Assembly (NCBI RefSeq): GCF_963678635.1
Contig: NC_087062.1
Location: 44,716,395-44,780,394, forward strand
Direction: 5' to 3'
DNA: 64,000 nt
DNA from: Symsagittifera roscoffensis
Lineage: Eukaryota; Xenacoelomorpha; Acoela; Convolutidae
Shown here: piece after piece, positions 23,515 through 34,037 of the stretch
Layout of the letters: each line of letters opens with the position of its first letter
How positions within the stretch are numbered: position 1 is the stretch's first letter
Translations under genes and position numbers: made by a program
The notes under the pieces: generated by a model
Database searches by the model: none
What the model saw: only the letters and a program-made list of their open reading frames with translations
Told to the model about the DNA's origin: nothing

Positions 23515-24250
23515 AAATGTCCAAACCATTCGTGCCAGTTCAGAGCTTTACCATCAAATTAACTTGATGTCAGTTCTGGAAGAGGGTCTTTGCTGTTTTT
23601 GTCATCAATTTTGCTAGTTCACGAGCTGAAATGAGTTTCTCTACAGATGTTCACATAACGATCCAAAATGAGGGCGAAAAACTTTTGGTAGCAGGGTTTG
23701 TACTTTGGAGATCAGCTTGAGGAGTGTAATATACGGTGACAGCACTGGTATACGTCATGATCCAAATGTCCAAACCATTCGTGCCAGTTCAGAGCGTTAC
23801 CATCAAATTAACTTGATGTCAGTTCTGGAAGACGGTCTTTGCTGTTTTTGTCATCAATTTTGCTAGTTCACGAGCTGAATTGAGTTTCTCTTCAGATGTT
23901 CACATAACGATCCAAAAGGAGGGCAAAAAACCTTTGATAGCAGGGTTTGTACTTTGGAGATTAGCTTGAGGAGTGTGATATACGGTACCACACTGGTATA
24001 CGTCATGATCCAAATGTCAAAACCATTCGTGCCAGTTCAGAGCGTTACCGTCAAATTAACTTGATGTCAGTTTTGGAAGAGGGTCTTTGCTGTTTTTGTC
24101 ATCAATTTTGCTAATTCACGAGCTGAAATGAGTTTCTCTACAGATGTTCACATAACGATCCAAAATGAGGGCAAAAAACGTTTGGTAGCAGGGTTTGTAC
24201 TTTGGAGATCAGCTTGAGGAGTGTAATATACGGTACCACCACTGGTAAAC
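23515..24250. repeat. Three-copy tandem repeat of ~248 bp inside the LTR fossil
   Basis: CCATTCGTGCCAGTTCAGAG recurs at about 23526, 23775 and 24023. Each is followed by the same ~220 bp through AGCTTGAGGAGTGT. Copies differ by few substitutions, so the amplification is younger than most of the fossil's decay. It lies in the gag-like part. Confidence 0.9.
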
Positions 24251-26559
24251 GACATTATCCCGCTTAAAATACAACCAATTGAAGTTGCCAAAGAAAACAT
24301 ATTCAAATTGGCAGTTTGATGGGGTGTCGTCACAGCCAGGTGAAACTAAATGCTGAATTGCTCAAACTGGCCCTAATCTGCGTTCTATTTGCAGCGTAGA
24401 GTGGTGCACAAAAGGATTGCTGATTCTGCATCCCGTAATTATGTGAATGCGCTGCTAATATATGATGAATTATCGATGGTTCCAAGTGACCTGAGACACA
24501 GAAGGGGTGAAAGTTTGCGGAACTGTAAGCATTGATGAAAAATGATTCATCAGACTCTGAGTTTTGAAGGAAACTAGCTTGAGATAGAGTGGAAGGTATT
24601 TGATAATTAACACCAACATGAAGAGCTAGACAAAGTAGAACCGAACGGATGCATCATATTATGAAAAGACAAATTTGACCTCGAACAGGTTTGCCGAGAG
24701 GCCAGATAATTACCGATAGCAAACCAGGATCGCTTGATGCTCCATGCCCAGCAGTGAAACCATGACTGGAGTTTCAATGAAACTCAGGAACTGACGGCAA
24801 GCCCGTTGTGGAAAACCTTGGGTGTTCATCTTTAACTAGGTTTTCCGGTTGGGTGGCCCAGTCAGTAACAAATTGGTCTGTGATAGAATCAACGCAGGAA
24901 TTATTACGATCTTCTTCCTTTTTATTATCAAGTTGAAGACTGACTGTCGTTAAACTTGTCCTATCTATAATTTTACGGCCATCTTCTATTTGCAAGCCTT
25001 CAAACTCGACTTTTTTTAGCTTTCTATTTTGATCCTCAGCTAATGCCTCTAAATAATATTCATTTTATTGTAGTTCTAACTTCAAAGCTACGATAGCCTG
25101 CCTCGCAAATTCTTCTTGCCGCAACTTTTTAATGCGATATGGCGTTTTATATCACTAGAGGTCTTAGATTCCAATGCGGCTGCATATCGAATGGAACGTG
25201 AGCTTGAATCATGCGTTTTTTTTGTGTTCAATTTCCTAAAAGCTACATTTGATTTTTCTGACCCAATGCATCCAAATTGAACCAAAGGTTTAGTCCTAAT
25301 ATTGCCAGATTTTTCCTCCTTTTGGGTTTTTACTACAGTCTCATTGGCTTCTCTGATTTTTAAACGTTATTTCTGAACTTAAACCTGTTGTTAAATTTTA
25401 CTATCAGAGTTTGTTAATTTGTGGAGCCAAAGATCTTGTTTGGGTATGTATTTGTCTGGGTACTCAGCTTTTCCAGCCAAATGAATGGTTTCCTCATTTA
25501 AATCAAAAGCCTGTTCCATCAATGTTTAACATTTTATAATGATTTCTTCAATTTTTGTCGAGCCGCTTCGATTTTCGATGTACTCTACTACCAGAACATG
25601 ACATTTGTTAAGATCATTATCTGTGGAGTCTCTGTTTTTAAATAATTATTTATTTTCATGAACATTTTTTCCATGATTTTACTTAATCTAATTGCTCGAT
25701 GCGTTAAAGGTAACAAATGAAGCTTGAAAGAATGGTTTATTTGAATGACATAAACAATCAACTACAACGACGATCAATCAAAATTCTCATTTACGAATAT
25801 TTTTACAACAATTTTTGTGAGAGGAAAACTTTTAAGATCAAGGAATCTCAAAAACCGACTGGTAAGCTCGATTGGGGCTCGGTTTACAAAAGAAACCATT
25901 CCTTGGTTAATGAAACAAGCGCTAAAGACCTTGAAACCTTGCAGTCCTTAAAAACTCACAAGGAGTGTTATCACTGATAGGTTAACTTTCAGGGGTAATA
26001 GATTGACTGCCTTAAGCCTCTGCCTTGAACCTGTTTTGTATGGCTTTACGGTATGCGAAGCGCTTGATGTAACGAACTAGCTCCTAAGATGAAGATGGAG
26101 TTGCGAACTAAGTACGTTGATTGAATTCTAACAACACACACGGAAAAAAACAGCGGCTTAGAAAATTCAAATTATTATGCCTGATATTACACTACCAGAT
26201 CACTTAACTCGTGTTTGATGTCAACGATAGCAAAGTTTCGTTGAGTTTTTGGAATTTTTGGCCAAAAACTTTGATTTCAACAAAAAAAAACAACAGCCCA
26301 CATCGATCCAAAGTCCACAATCAGGACACCTGAAAAAGCCTCTGTCAGCTTTCGGCTAGCAGCGCAGTTTCGGCCAACTGGAAATTCAGCCTACACTCGC
26401 CCTTGCGAAGACTCTCGTCTAACTGCACTCTCTGACGAGTTTCGGTCAATGGCACACTGAAAATTCCGATCAACTGGTTTGTGACGAGTTTTGTCCAGTT
26501 GGGTAACACTCTCGGCCAATTCGCTAATACTCTCGACAGATTGATCTTTAACACTCTCA

Positions 26560-26700
26560 GTGAAGGATACACTCATGTCCAGGCCAATACACTCGTGTCC
26601 GAGGTCCTCGAGTCCAAGTAGACACTTGAGTCCGGATGGATACACTCGAGTCTGGAAGGATACATTCGAGTCTGGAGCGATACGCTTGTACAGCTTCTGA
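26560..26700. repeat. Degenerate ~20-bp tandem repeat
   Basis: Variants of GGATACACTCGAGTCTGGA follow one another, for example near 26637 and 26658. They lie within the retroelement's leader-side region. Confidence 0.7.
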
Positions 26701-27030
26701 AAACAAGTCTATCCCGGATCATGTCCAAGGCTAGGTTACTGCAATACTGAACTGATGTCGTGTCCCTTTTGTGTTGCTGGAAAACTAAATTGAAAACGTC
26801 CCGGGTTGACGTCGATAGAAGAAAAATGCTTATGCATTTTTTTCTCAAACAAAAATAAAAATTTGAGGTAAAAAAATTTTTAATCCCTTTTTCGGCTGCA
26901 AATTTGCATTTGTGCTAAAATATGAATTTTACGAAAAAAACATTTGCATGCAAAATTTGACATTTTTGTGTTTATAACGTAGTCTAAGATGAGTAAATCT
27001 TTGGCAAATAACTATCGAAACTATTAATTT

Positions 27031-27358
27031 TGGCATTTTATATCAATCATAACAACAACTTATAGCAGCAAACTCAAAGCAAGCACTCAAAAGATTGGTA
27101 TTTACCCTTGAGAAAAACTGCTCTTTTTTGGAGACCAGACATAAACATGTCTGAACTCTGTTAGAGAGAAAAAACGGTTAAAATAGGATATCACCCCCTA
27201 TTTTAGTATGTTATAATATGAGTACCTGTGTGAAGCGAACCTACGCCGATCCGGTCAACTATTTTGTCCAGCGTTTGTCCTAGACCGCTTGGCAATTAGT
27301 TCTTATTTACTTCCACACTTTCGTTTCTTTTATTTGCATTTACTTTTGCACTGCAACA
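27031..27358 (-). repeat. LTR of the BEL-type fossil, proximal copy
   Basis: It pairs with 17791-18114. On the minus strand it starts TGTTGCAGTGC and ends ATGCCA. Sequence to its right at once resumes the split MITE. Confidence 0.8.
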
Positions 27359-27607
27359 GATCAAATTGATTTTTGAGCTTCCCAAAGCACCAAAGCGACT
27401 TTGTTTTGGACAGTTTTTTTGAGCGGGAGGAAAATTTTTGAAAAAACAGGCCAAAAAGCTAAAAAAAAAAAGGCCCCCACCCACAACCTCCCCCAAACCA
27501 CCTGCAACCTCCCCCAAACCAACCCCCCCCCCCCAAATCCGCCCTTGATTATACTACACTTGGGGTTACACAATCACTGTGCCACTATCAATGCAAACCC
27601 TTATAAA

Positions 27608-27973
27608 ACTGAGTTGTGTGCTGAATAGTGGTGAAATCTAATTCTAAAAACTATTCAGGCAAACTTAGCCAGCGTTAATTTTTCTGTAATGGGGCATTCA
27701 AAAGTTTCAGAAAAAACTTTTGTGGAACAATTGATTGTAGTTTTTACTTTTAAATGTATTTTCAACAAGTCTTAAAAAACATTAAAGGCCTTTAATGTTT
27801 TTTAAGACTCGTTGAAAATACATTTAAAAGTAAAAACTACAATCAATTGTTCCACAAAAGTTTTTTCTGAAACTTTTGAAAGCCCCATTAATTACAGAAA
27901 ATTTAACGCTGGCTAAGTTTGCCTAAATAGTTTTTAGAATTAGTTTTCACCACAATTCAGCACACAACTCAGT
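27608..27973. repeat. 366-bp near-perfect palindrome
   Basis: Two ~181-nt arms meet at 27788/27789 with no spacer (centre AAAGGCC|TTT). I count about seven differences between the arms, including one 4-nt indel. The outer ends read ACTGAGTTGTGTGCTGAA and its complement. It may be a foldback MITE or an inverted duplication. An exon on the minus strand begins 60 nt to the right (28033). Confidence 0.95.
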
Positions 27974-28032
27974 ATCAGAAATTCACTCTGAGAATGAGCA
28001 TTCCTCGCTAAATCAAAGCAAGCGAACCTTAC

Positions 28033-28126
28033 CTCATCAAATAGAGTCAAACTGAACCTGTTTTTGGCTATCATAAGGATGCTCAAGTAAAAATCTACCG
28101 GTGATTTGTTCGCGAGTTGAAGCAAC
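28033..28126 (-). CDS. Orphan internal exon, protein unknown
   Basis: A strong acceptor (CATTTTTTCAG) and donor (GATGAG|GTAAGG) bound 94 nt. The only open frame encodes LLQLANKSPVDFYLSILMIA followed by KNRFSLTLFDE. It enters in phase 1 and leaves in phase 0. It lies downstream of the last tail exon at 30065, so it belongs to another minus-strand gene or is a lone relic. The partner exons were not found, and the palindrome lies in its 3' intron. Confidence 0.6.
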
Positions 28127-28291
28127 CTGAAAAAATGAAAATATGACCATATTTTGACAACCAAATTAGACAAAAAGTTAAGTTTTGACAAATTGAACAT
28201 CGAGCTGTCCCAAATATTGCACACGATCACCGCTAACACCACTCACTGAGCCATGCAAAAAATGGAAAGTTAGAGAAACTATTTTCGGGTC

Positions 28292-28700
28292 CGAAACGGG
28301 CGGATCTAGAATGTTCTCGAGGGAGGGCGCGTTTTCAAAAAAAATTGATGTTTCATCGACCTTTTTCATTTAAGAAATCTACGAAAATTTCGAAATCTAG
28401 GAAAATTTGAAACTTTATTGGCCTTTTTGTTTTTGGAAATCTCTTTTTAGAGCTCTCAGAAATCACTACTAGGCCGTATTTTGACCAAATTTTCTTGGGG
28501 ATTTGGTCCAAAAAATCCCCGTTTTTTTGGGACTTTTTGGAAAATCTTGACCAAAAAATCGCATTTTTTCAGCGCGTGCTTCCCACTCAAATTTAGTATA
28601 TTTGGCGTCGAAGGCGCCCTAAAAAATTTAGAGTCCGCCAAACAAAAATGGAGATATTAAAATAAAAAAGAAAGAACTTTGGCGTAGGGGCACTGGGTGC
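28292..28700 (+). mobile_element. hAT-like MITE copy, 3' end degraded
   Basis: It begins GGGCGGATCTAGAATGTTCT. Family blocks follow in order, including GAGCTCTCAGAAATCACT and AGTATATTTGGCG. The 3' terminus is not recognisable. Confidence 0.8.
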
Positions 28701-30060
28701 GTAAAACATGTCTGCTTTAAATATTAGCTCAGTTTTTCCGTTTCTTAAACTAATTTATATGTCCAAAAACGAGAGAGTTGGAGAATAACGAGCGAGAAAG
28801 TGAGATTGCTATCTAGTTTTTTTGCGTCTTAACAACATAATTTTAGCTTAAATTAACTCAGTTTTGCGGAATATCATCCAAACGAAGCCCCTGCCACCGA
28901 TTCCAGCAACTTTGGAAAAACAATGAAAAGCAAATTAAAAAACTTTTTCATCTTTTTTTGTTTTTGTTTGCCACATGTTCTACTGTAGTCAAAATAATTT
29001 GTGGTACTAGCAGAGCAGCCGAATTCAATTGTCTCGAGCTTTTGGATCAGTTATTCTTCTGATCACCTCCAGAACTGGGCAAAACTACGGTTTAAGATAT
29101 TTTTGCTTCAAAAGCAGCTTCCTCAAATAACACTCTGGCGGGGACAAAATTGTGGTTAAGACCCCATGATGATTTCTCAGCAAAATGTCAAATATTTCAG
29201 GTTTTTAGTCTGTCTTACCGCTACTGCGGAAAGCAATAAACACTCCCAGGTTAACTTTACAACTGTTTCAACTTCTTTAAGCTGTTTTTACCTTTTTGGA
29301 GCTTTTTGAAACACTTTTGATACCCGAAACAAAAAAGACTCGGCCGAATTTGGGCATGAATCGACCATGCCCCGAATTGCTACTAGACCCTATCCACATC
29401 GAAAGCATGAATATTTGGTCGAGAAATGAGATTGTGCTTTAAGACCATTTATCCACGAGGGAAAGCAACAAAATACGAGCTGTACAGCTCATCGCGGCGA
29501 ACCGCTGTTGTGCCCCAGCTTAAGAACTACTTTTTCTGGTTATTTTTCTGCGCTGGGTAATGTCGCTTCACCCTCAAGTAATGAGCACGGATCATGGTGG
29601 GCCTCGTATATCCGACCTTTCGACTGAGAGGCGGAGACGTAACCACTTCACGACCACTCCCCGAAGACGAACACCATGACCCGGGTCGAAAAATGAATGA
29701 ACTTAGGAAGTCAAAAAATGAAGTGAGCACCTTGACCCGAGTATGTGTGGCTCTGCAAAAGTTATGTGTATACTTTATTTACATTTTTTCGCATATATCT
29801 GGAGTTTTGATTTTCAGTTCCAGCAACTATGCGACGTATAACAATCAGTCTATGGTTCCATTCATATGTACATTTCTTCTAACTAATTCTTGTGAATTAT
29901 GGCAAGTAGCTCGATTAGGTTAATTTCCTATTCGTTTACGTCTGTTAGTTTTCCATATTGGTTTCAATGTTCCAGTAATTGTGTACACACTTCAGTTGTT
30001 TAATTTCGAAGCTGTTTCTTGAGGCGTGTCGTGTGGTATGTCGTCGATAAGTTTTTTTTA
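28701..30060. other. Spacer with one GC-richer island
   Basis: No confirmed gene is visible. At about 29440-29700 base composition rises and the minus strand is open over 67 codons (29730-29527). The plus strand has a shorter arginine-rich frame there. No splice frame or family supports either, so this is left as unexplained. Confidence 0.5.
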
Positions 30061-30064
30061 TTTA

Positions 30065-30159
30065 TTAGTTCAGTTTGGCCTTCATCACGTCAATCTCTTT
30101 CGTGCGCAGCCACCTCCTCTTTCCTGTCTTGTTGTTGTACGCGTAGAATCGCCCAGTCG
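30065..30159 (-). CDS. Terminal exon of the tail exon set
   Basis: After the acceptor ATTTCAG, this 95-nt exon encodes TGRFYAYNNKTGKRRWLRTK and then EIDVMKAKLN before TAA (30067-30065). It enters in phase 1, matching exon 30849-30780. AATAAA overlaps the stop codon (TAATAAATAAA), so this is the 3' end of a transcript. Confidence 0.75.
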
Positions 30160-30199
30160 CTGAAATTGTGAAATATTAAAGACTATTCGTATCAGGGCA

Positions 30200-30645
30200 A
30201 AAAATTGGATATTCTGACAGCCAATTCTTGTCTTTTAAATAGTTTTTGGCTGAAAAATGGCGACATTTTCTTTAAAAAAAATGTCATCGGATTGATTTCA
30301 ACATGATTTGAAACGGGTCTAATAACGGGTGCATGAAAAAAAAATAGAGTTTCCTCAACTTATTTTGCAATGAATTCTGAACTGGATTATTTTGCAGCTT
30401 AAGGTTGAATAGAACGATATATAGCGCGTTAATTGTCCCAAATTGGTCAAACTGGCAAATTTCAAAGCCCATAAACTTACGAATTTTTGTCTCAGGTGAA
30501 ATATTATTTTGATTTTGAGCTCAGGGCATCAGTAGATCTTAGATGAAATAAAAGCACGTCAAAAATGGCTTAGTTAAAAAGTCGAAATTTACCTAAAGAA
30601 AAAACAGCACAAATATTCCCTCTTCTTCTTTAAAAGTCGGGAAAA
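30200..30645 (-). repeat. Single inverted relative of the satellite flank
   Basis: Read on the minus strand it contains GGAATATTTGTGCT, TCGACTTTTTAACTA, GCCATTTTTGACG, TATTTCACCTG and CCAATTTGGGACAATTAACG. This is the same order as 9960-10230. It lacks the satellite's open-frame segment. Confidence 0.75.
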
Positions 30646-30779
30646 AAATTAACGGTTTGGGGTACATTTTGGAGTTCTATCCGTTAAAAAGATGATTTTT
30701 CAAAGAATTGGGTTAAATGAAACTTCAAAAAACATGTATCGGGTTTTCCTTATGGCAAGTAATAATAAATTGTGTCAAC

Positions 30780-30849
30780 CTGGATCCTGGGCCATGCCGT
30801 TGAAGTCATCCAGCTCATTGCTCGCCTCTGGTTTCTCTTTCACCAACAG
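30780..30849 (-). CDS. Tail exon set, penultimate exon
   Basis: This 70-nt exon lies between ATTTAG and the donor CCAG|GTTGAC. It encodes LLVKEKPEASNELDDFNGMA and QDP. It enters in phase 0 and leaves in phase 1, fitting both neighbours. Confidence 0.7.
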
Positions 30850-30903
30850 CTAAATAGAGGAGAGCAACTTGCAATAAAAGATTAAGTAGCAATATTAGCG
30901 ATT

Positions 30904-31145
30904 CAGGGGTAAAGAAGACGCCTTGCCTTCTCCTCAGGAGTTCAACCCCTGACCATCTTAAGTGTCGTCCCACTTTGGAGCTATTTTAGGACAATCATTC
31001 TTTGCTGGTCTGCTCGGAATATTTTCTAAAGAGGCGTTCGGAGCCATTATTTACCAATTTTGAGGGGGATCACGTGCCAAAAAAAACGCGCAAATTTCTA
31101 AGCAAAACGTTCCGAAAAGTGCTTGAAAACTGGCAAATTTATAAT
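30904..31145 (-). mobile_element. hAT-like MITE copy, truncated
   Basis: It starts CAGGGGTAAAGAAGACGCC and follows the family in reverse orientation through TTCAACCCCTGACC, TTTTCTAAAGAGGCG and CACGTGCCAAAAAA. The far terminus is lost. Confidence 0.75.
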
Positions 31146-31376
31146 GAAATGATTATGATTTTTTCACATTGTCTTTTTCACGTTTAAAAAATTATTTAGT
31201 TAGATTTTTGAAGATTTGTTTTTGTAAAGCTACAAGAAATGGGTGATTAGCTGAAACCGCAGCTTAATTAAGTCTCATAATTCTAAAACTATTTTTCAAT
31301 GCTAGCATTCAACCAGTGGTATGCGCGGAAACTTATTTTTGAGAGGTCAGAAAAATTGTTAATTGTAGGTCTGTGG

Positions 31377-31618
31377 TGCAGCGTGGTACACGCAATTAGC
31401 TATATCATCATGTAAATTCTATTTGTCTATTCCAAAATCAAAGTCGTTGGATTCTATGGTCGCTGGCCACATGTCTAACCGCTGCTAACGTTGGTGCTAA
31501 ATAACGCTCTCGCTCTCTGTCAATTCATGTAAAATTTAGGTTATTGCCTTTACTCTTTTTGTCTTGATATTAATATTCATTTTACCATACTTATGTATTT
31601 ACAATACAAGATGAAATA
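31377..31618 (+). repeat. SINE-like dispersed repeat, copy 1
   Basis: It starts TGCAGCGTGGTACACGCA and ends ACAATACAAGATGAAATA. It matches 34637-34878 in the same orientation over ~242 bp, with CGCTGCTAACGTTGGTGCTA near-invariant. GCGTGGTA at the head resembles a tRNA A box, so a tRNA-derived SINE is plausible. Confidence 0.75.
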
Positions 31619-31916
31619 AATCCTTGACTTTAGTTTGTCAAACTAGAGTTTATCGAGATACCACATAGTGCAGCCAGCAGTTCCGATCGTAGATGACCAA
31701 ACATCTTTATTGGGAGTAGCCGCTAGTGGCCTAAACCTATCTGGCCTAAACCTACGCCAAGCATCTGGGAAAGATGGATAGTACAATTTAATTTTTCGAT
31801 TAGTCAGCGCGAGAAATGTGACCCGCGACCAGTGATGTGCATTTAAACAGTTTTTAAAGGAAAATAAAAATTAAAAGGATAACAATTTTATTTAAAGGAT
31901 CCTTTAAATGATTACA

Positions 31917-32456
31917 TTACAGTAAACATTGTAATCGAAGTTTCAAGTTCTCAGTTTTTAGACAATTTCTTCTGCATTCCGTCAGACTCTGAGCTTTAGA
32001 GAACATTCTTTCCGCTAATGCAGGCGAGGGTATTACAGATAAAATAGCTTTTGCTACTTTCGACAACCTTGGAAAACGTTTGTTTTCTCGTTTGAAGAAG
32101 TCAAATGCCAAAATGTCCTCATCGATAGCAAGAAAATCAGAAAATTCTTTATTGAATGTCGTACACAGAGACGTGGGGTGCTGTTTCTCGGGACACACGA
32201 CATTTTTTTTAAATATGTCTTCAATAGGATTGTCAATAAGTTCAATTGTTTCACTTTCGGCTACTGTAGCTTGTAAAATGTGGGGTTCCTCAGTCGTCAA
32301 ACTTCGGCCCATTTCTTCTAGGTACAACTTTGCTCTTTCTTCTTCAGAAGGCATCAGTGCCGATGTTTTGTCTTTACTTGGACTCAGCAAGGTTGCCGCA
32401 CAAAATACAGTAGAGAAATCACCAAATCGCCGTATGTGGGAAAGTGTCGTGTACAA
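31917..32456 (-). pseudogene. hAT transposase C-terminal part with dimerisation domain
   Basis: The C-terminal stretch FPRLSKVAKAILSVIPSPAL, followed by ERMFSKA and ending in a Leu-rich segment, is the hallmark hATC dimerisation domain. The N-terminal portion joins poorly to the upstream core, which shows the internal deletion. Confidence 0.85.
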
Positions 32457-32511
32457 CCTTGCACAGAAATTTCTTGCTTCTTGATGGATTCTTTCTTCAC
32501 GGCTCCATTTG

Positions 32512-32991
32512 TCAAGCGGCTGCTACCATAGCAGAGCAGTTGTCACTTTGTATTCCGATGCATTTCTTAGGATTCAACTCACAGTTTTCCAAGACACGGT
32601 GTATTTCTTGCACAGTTATATCAGATCTAGTACTGTCAACCACCATAAATTCAAGAACTTGAAGTATTTGTGTCCAATTTAGATCAATTGTTGATACGGT
32701 AACGAGTAAAGACTGTTCACCACGAACGTCGCTCCAATGATCAAGTTGTATTCCAAAATAGTTCGCTCCCTTAATTCTTGAAAGGTTTTCGCTAGCAATC
32801 GATTGTATGTCATTTTCGATTGATCTGAAGTTAGGAATAGACTGGTATTCTATAAGAGCCTGGAGGAAAGACCTTTGAACAGGATTCCGGAACAAATTCA
32901 TTGGTAAGGGCGTTGAAGCAAATGCAAAGGATACTTTACGACGTTTTCTTTCCCTCTCAGTAACAACAGAATTGTTGGTTGATAATCTCAT
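32512..32991 (-). pseudogene. hAT transposase core, N-terminal half
   Basis: It contains GIQLDHWSDVRGEQSLLVTV and later CIGIQSDNCSAMVAA. These are the two acidic-residue blocks expected in the RNase H-like fold (LD-W and SDN). The sequence then departs from the family, and the remaining catalytic and insertion segments are absent. Confidence 0.85.
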
Positions 32992-33014
32992 TTGATTTGC
33001 AGGGCCACTTGACT

Positions 33015-33194
33015 CTAAGAAGTGTAAATAAGATGTAACCTCTTCAGATGATCCTTAGCACTGTTTGTGAAGTTTGTTTTAACAATTCCTGATAATTTCT
33101 TGGGACAAACAGTGCATTTGTAGCATTTATCACCATTTAAATACTCGAAATGCTGCTCTAGAAATGGTCGAGTGGCAAACGACTTTCTTCCCAT
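33015..33194 (-). pseudogene. BED zinc finger of the hAT transposase
   Basis: The 59-residue frame beginning MGRKSFATRP contains CYKCTVCPKKLSGIVKTNF and then HLKRLH, a C-x2-C...H-x4-H BED finger. It runs to a stop out of frame with the downstream core, so a frameshift or an unrecognised splice separates them. Confidence 0.8.
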
Positions 33195-33961
33195 AACTAA
33201 TTGTTTATTTAGTTCACGTAATTAAGTACTTTATTGATGCAAAGGTAAGTTAAAACAATGTTACATTCAATTCAACGTGCATAACATTCCTCCAACATTG
33301 CTAGTAATAGTTGAAAGAGCGTAACATCCAATTACATTCTAGTTCATAACGTAATTACGTGCATAACATTCTTTATATCTATGCAAACACATAAGAAACC
33401 AACCAACATAAACCGCCAACCAATAAGAAGCAAGCACAAAGACTGGCTCTATGACGCAAGGCAAGCGACTAATCCTTTAATTTGTAATTTTTAGAGGATC
33501 ATTTAAATGAAATCCTTTTAAAGGATTGGTATAAAAAGGGCATAAAAATTAAAGGATCCTTTAAATATCCTTTAAAAGGATTATTTAAATGCACATCACT
33601 GCCCGCGACAGCTTACAAAACTCCAAGATATGTTCACGATGACCATCCCCCAAGACATCCGAAGAATGGAACATCCGAAGAAACCGCAACACAGGCTGAT
33701 CGTTTAGCACGCGCGATGCTGCAGCTGTACTTAAAATGGATGAACTAAACGACGAAGAGAGCCAAAGGCCTTAGGGTAGCTCTTGGTGTTTGATTCCTCG
33801 AATCGGGCCAAAGAACTAAATCTAGATCTAGGTACAGAGAGTAGAAAACGCTTCTTTCAAAATTATCTGCATAGGGACCTCAGCGCATTTTCTTAAAACA
33901 ATTTTTTCGAAAATTGTGAGCTGTTGCTCAAGAAGGTTAAAAAAATTGAGAATCGAACGTC

Positions 33962-34037
33962 TGCAAGATTAGAGAGCGAGAGAGGCTGGAGTTTTGTCAT
34001 GCAAGATTAGAGAGCGAGAGAGGCTGGAGTTGATCAC
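33962..34037. repeat. Two-copy 38-bp tandem duplication
   Basis: TGCAAGATTAGAGAGCGAGA starts at 33962 and again at 34000, each continuing GAGGCTGGAGTT. Confidence 0.95.

Larger units (their letters stand above)
17719..27358 (-). mobile_element. BEL/Pao-type LTR retrotransposon fossil
   Basis: Minus-strand pieces run in BEL order from right to left. A gag-like region lies at about 23.3-25.3 kb, a zinc-knuckle-like stretch (NGNHSFRDCTKANK) near 22.9 kb and a protease-like stretch near 22.6 kb. A region typical of the segment before the reverse transcriptase (FKDSELHKRYAE) lies near 20.2 kb. An integrase zinc-binding region (SPFLDSDGRI) lies near 19.2 kb, and a C-terminal LVEQTLNARPITPVSTDSRD segment near 18.5 kb. 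Similar LTRs stand at both ends (17791-18114 and 27031-27358; TGTTGCAG start on the minus strand). It is clearly broken in many places and has lost sequence. LTR divergence points to a fairly old insertion. Confidence 0.85.
17629..27547 (+). mobile_element. hAT-type MITE, split by an LTR retroelement
   Basis: The left end at 17629 (CAGGGGCAGATCTAGGATTT) runs through TTTAGGTTGACCA at about 17718. The family text resumes at about 27359 (ATCAAATTGATTTTTGAGC) and ends in AAATCCGCCCTTG at 27547. The flanking octamers are ATTAGACC and ATTATACT, which match at six of eight positions. This is consistent with an old 8-bp target duplication of hAT type. The intervening ~9.6 kb is a BEL/Pao-like fossil. 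Confidence 0.75.
31830..33601 (-). mobile_element. hAT DNA transposon, internally deleted, 8-bp TSD
   Basis: Termini CAGTGATGTGCATTTAAA (31830) and its complement ending at 33601 are flanked by the perfect octamer CCCGCGAC (31822-31829 and 33602-33609). The minus strand encodes a BED zinc finger, part of the transposase core and the C-terminal dimerisation domain. At 1,772 bp it is short for an autonomous hAT. The centre of the transposase is missing and the BED finger is in a different frame from the core, so it should be inactive. The perfect TSD argues for recent arrival. It lies between the tail exons 30849 and 38613. Confidence 0.95.

Noticed and set aside
25717-25977. 86-codon plus-strand frame inside the LTR fossil
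   Set aside because: It is on the strand opposite the element, has no recognisable motif, and sits in leader-side sequence. No support as a host gene.
28200-28250. Possible micro-exon upstream of the orphan exon
   Set aside because: The acceptor-like CATGGCTCAG is followed by open sequence, but the donor is weak and the phase cannot be fixed.
31830-33601. Link between the hAT element (1,772 bp) and the satellite unit (1,772 bp)
   Set aside because: The equal length is a coincidence. The sequences share no similarity, and the other satellite units vary in length.
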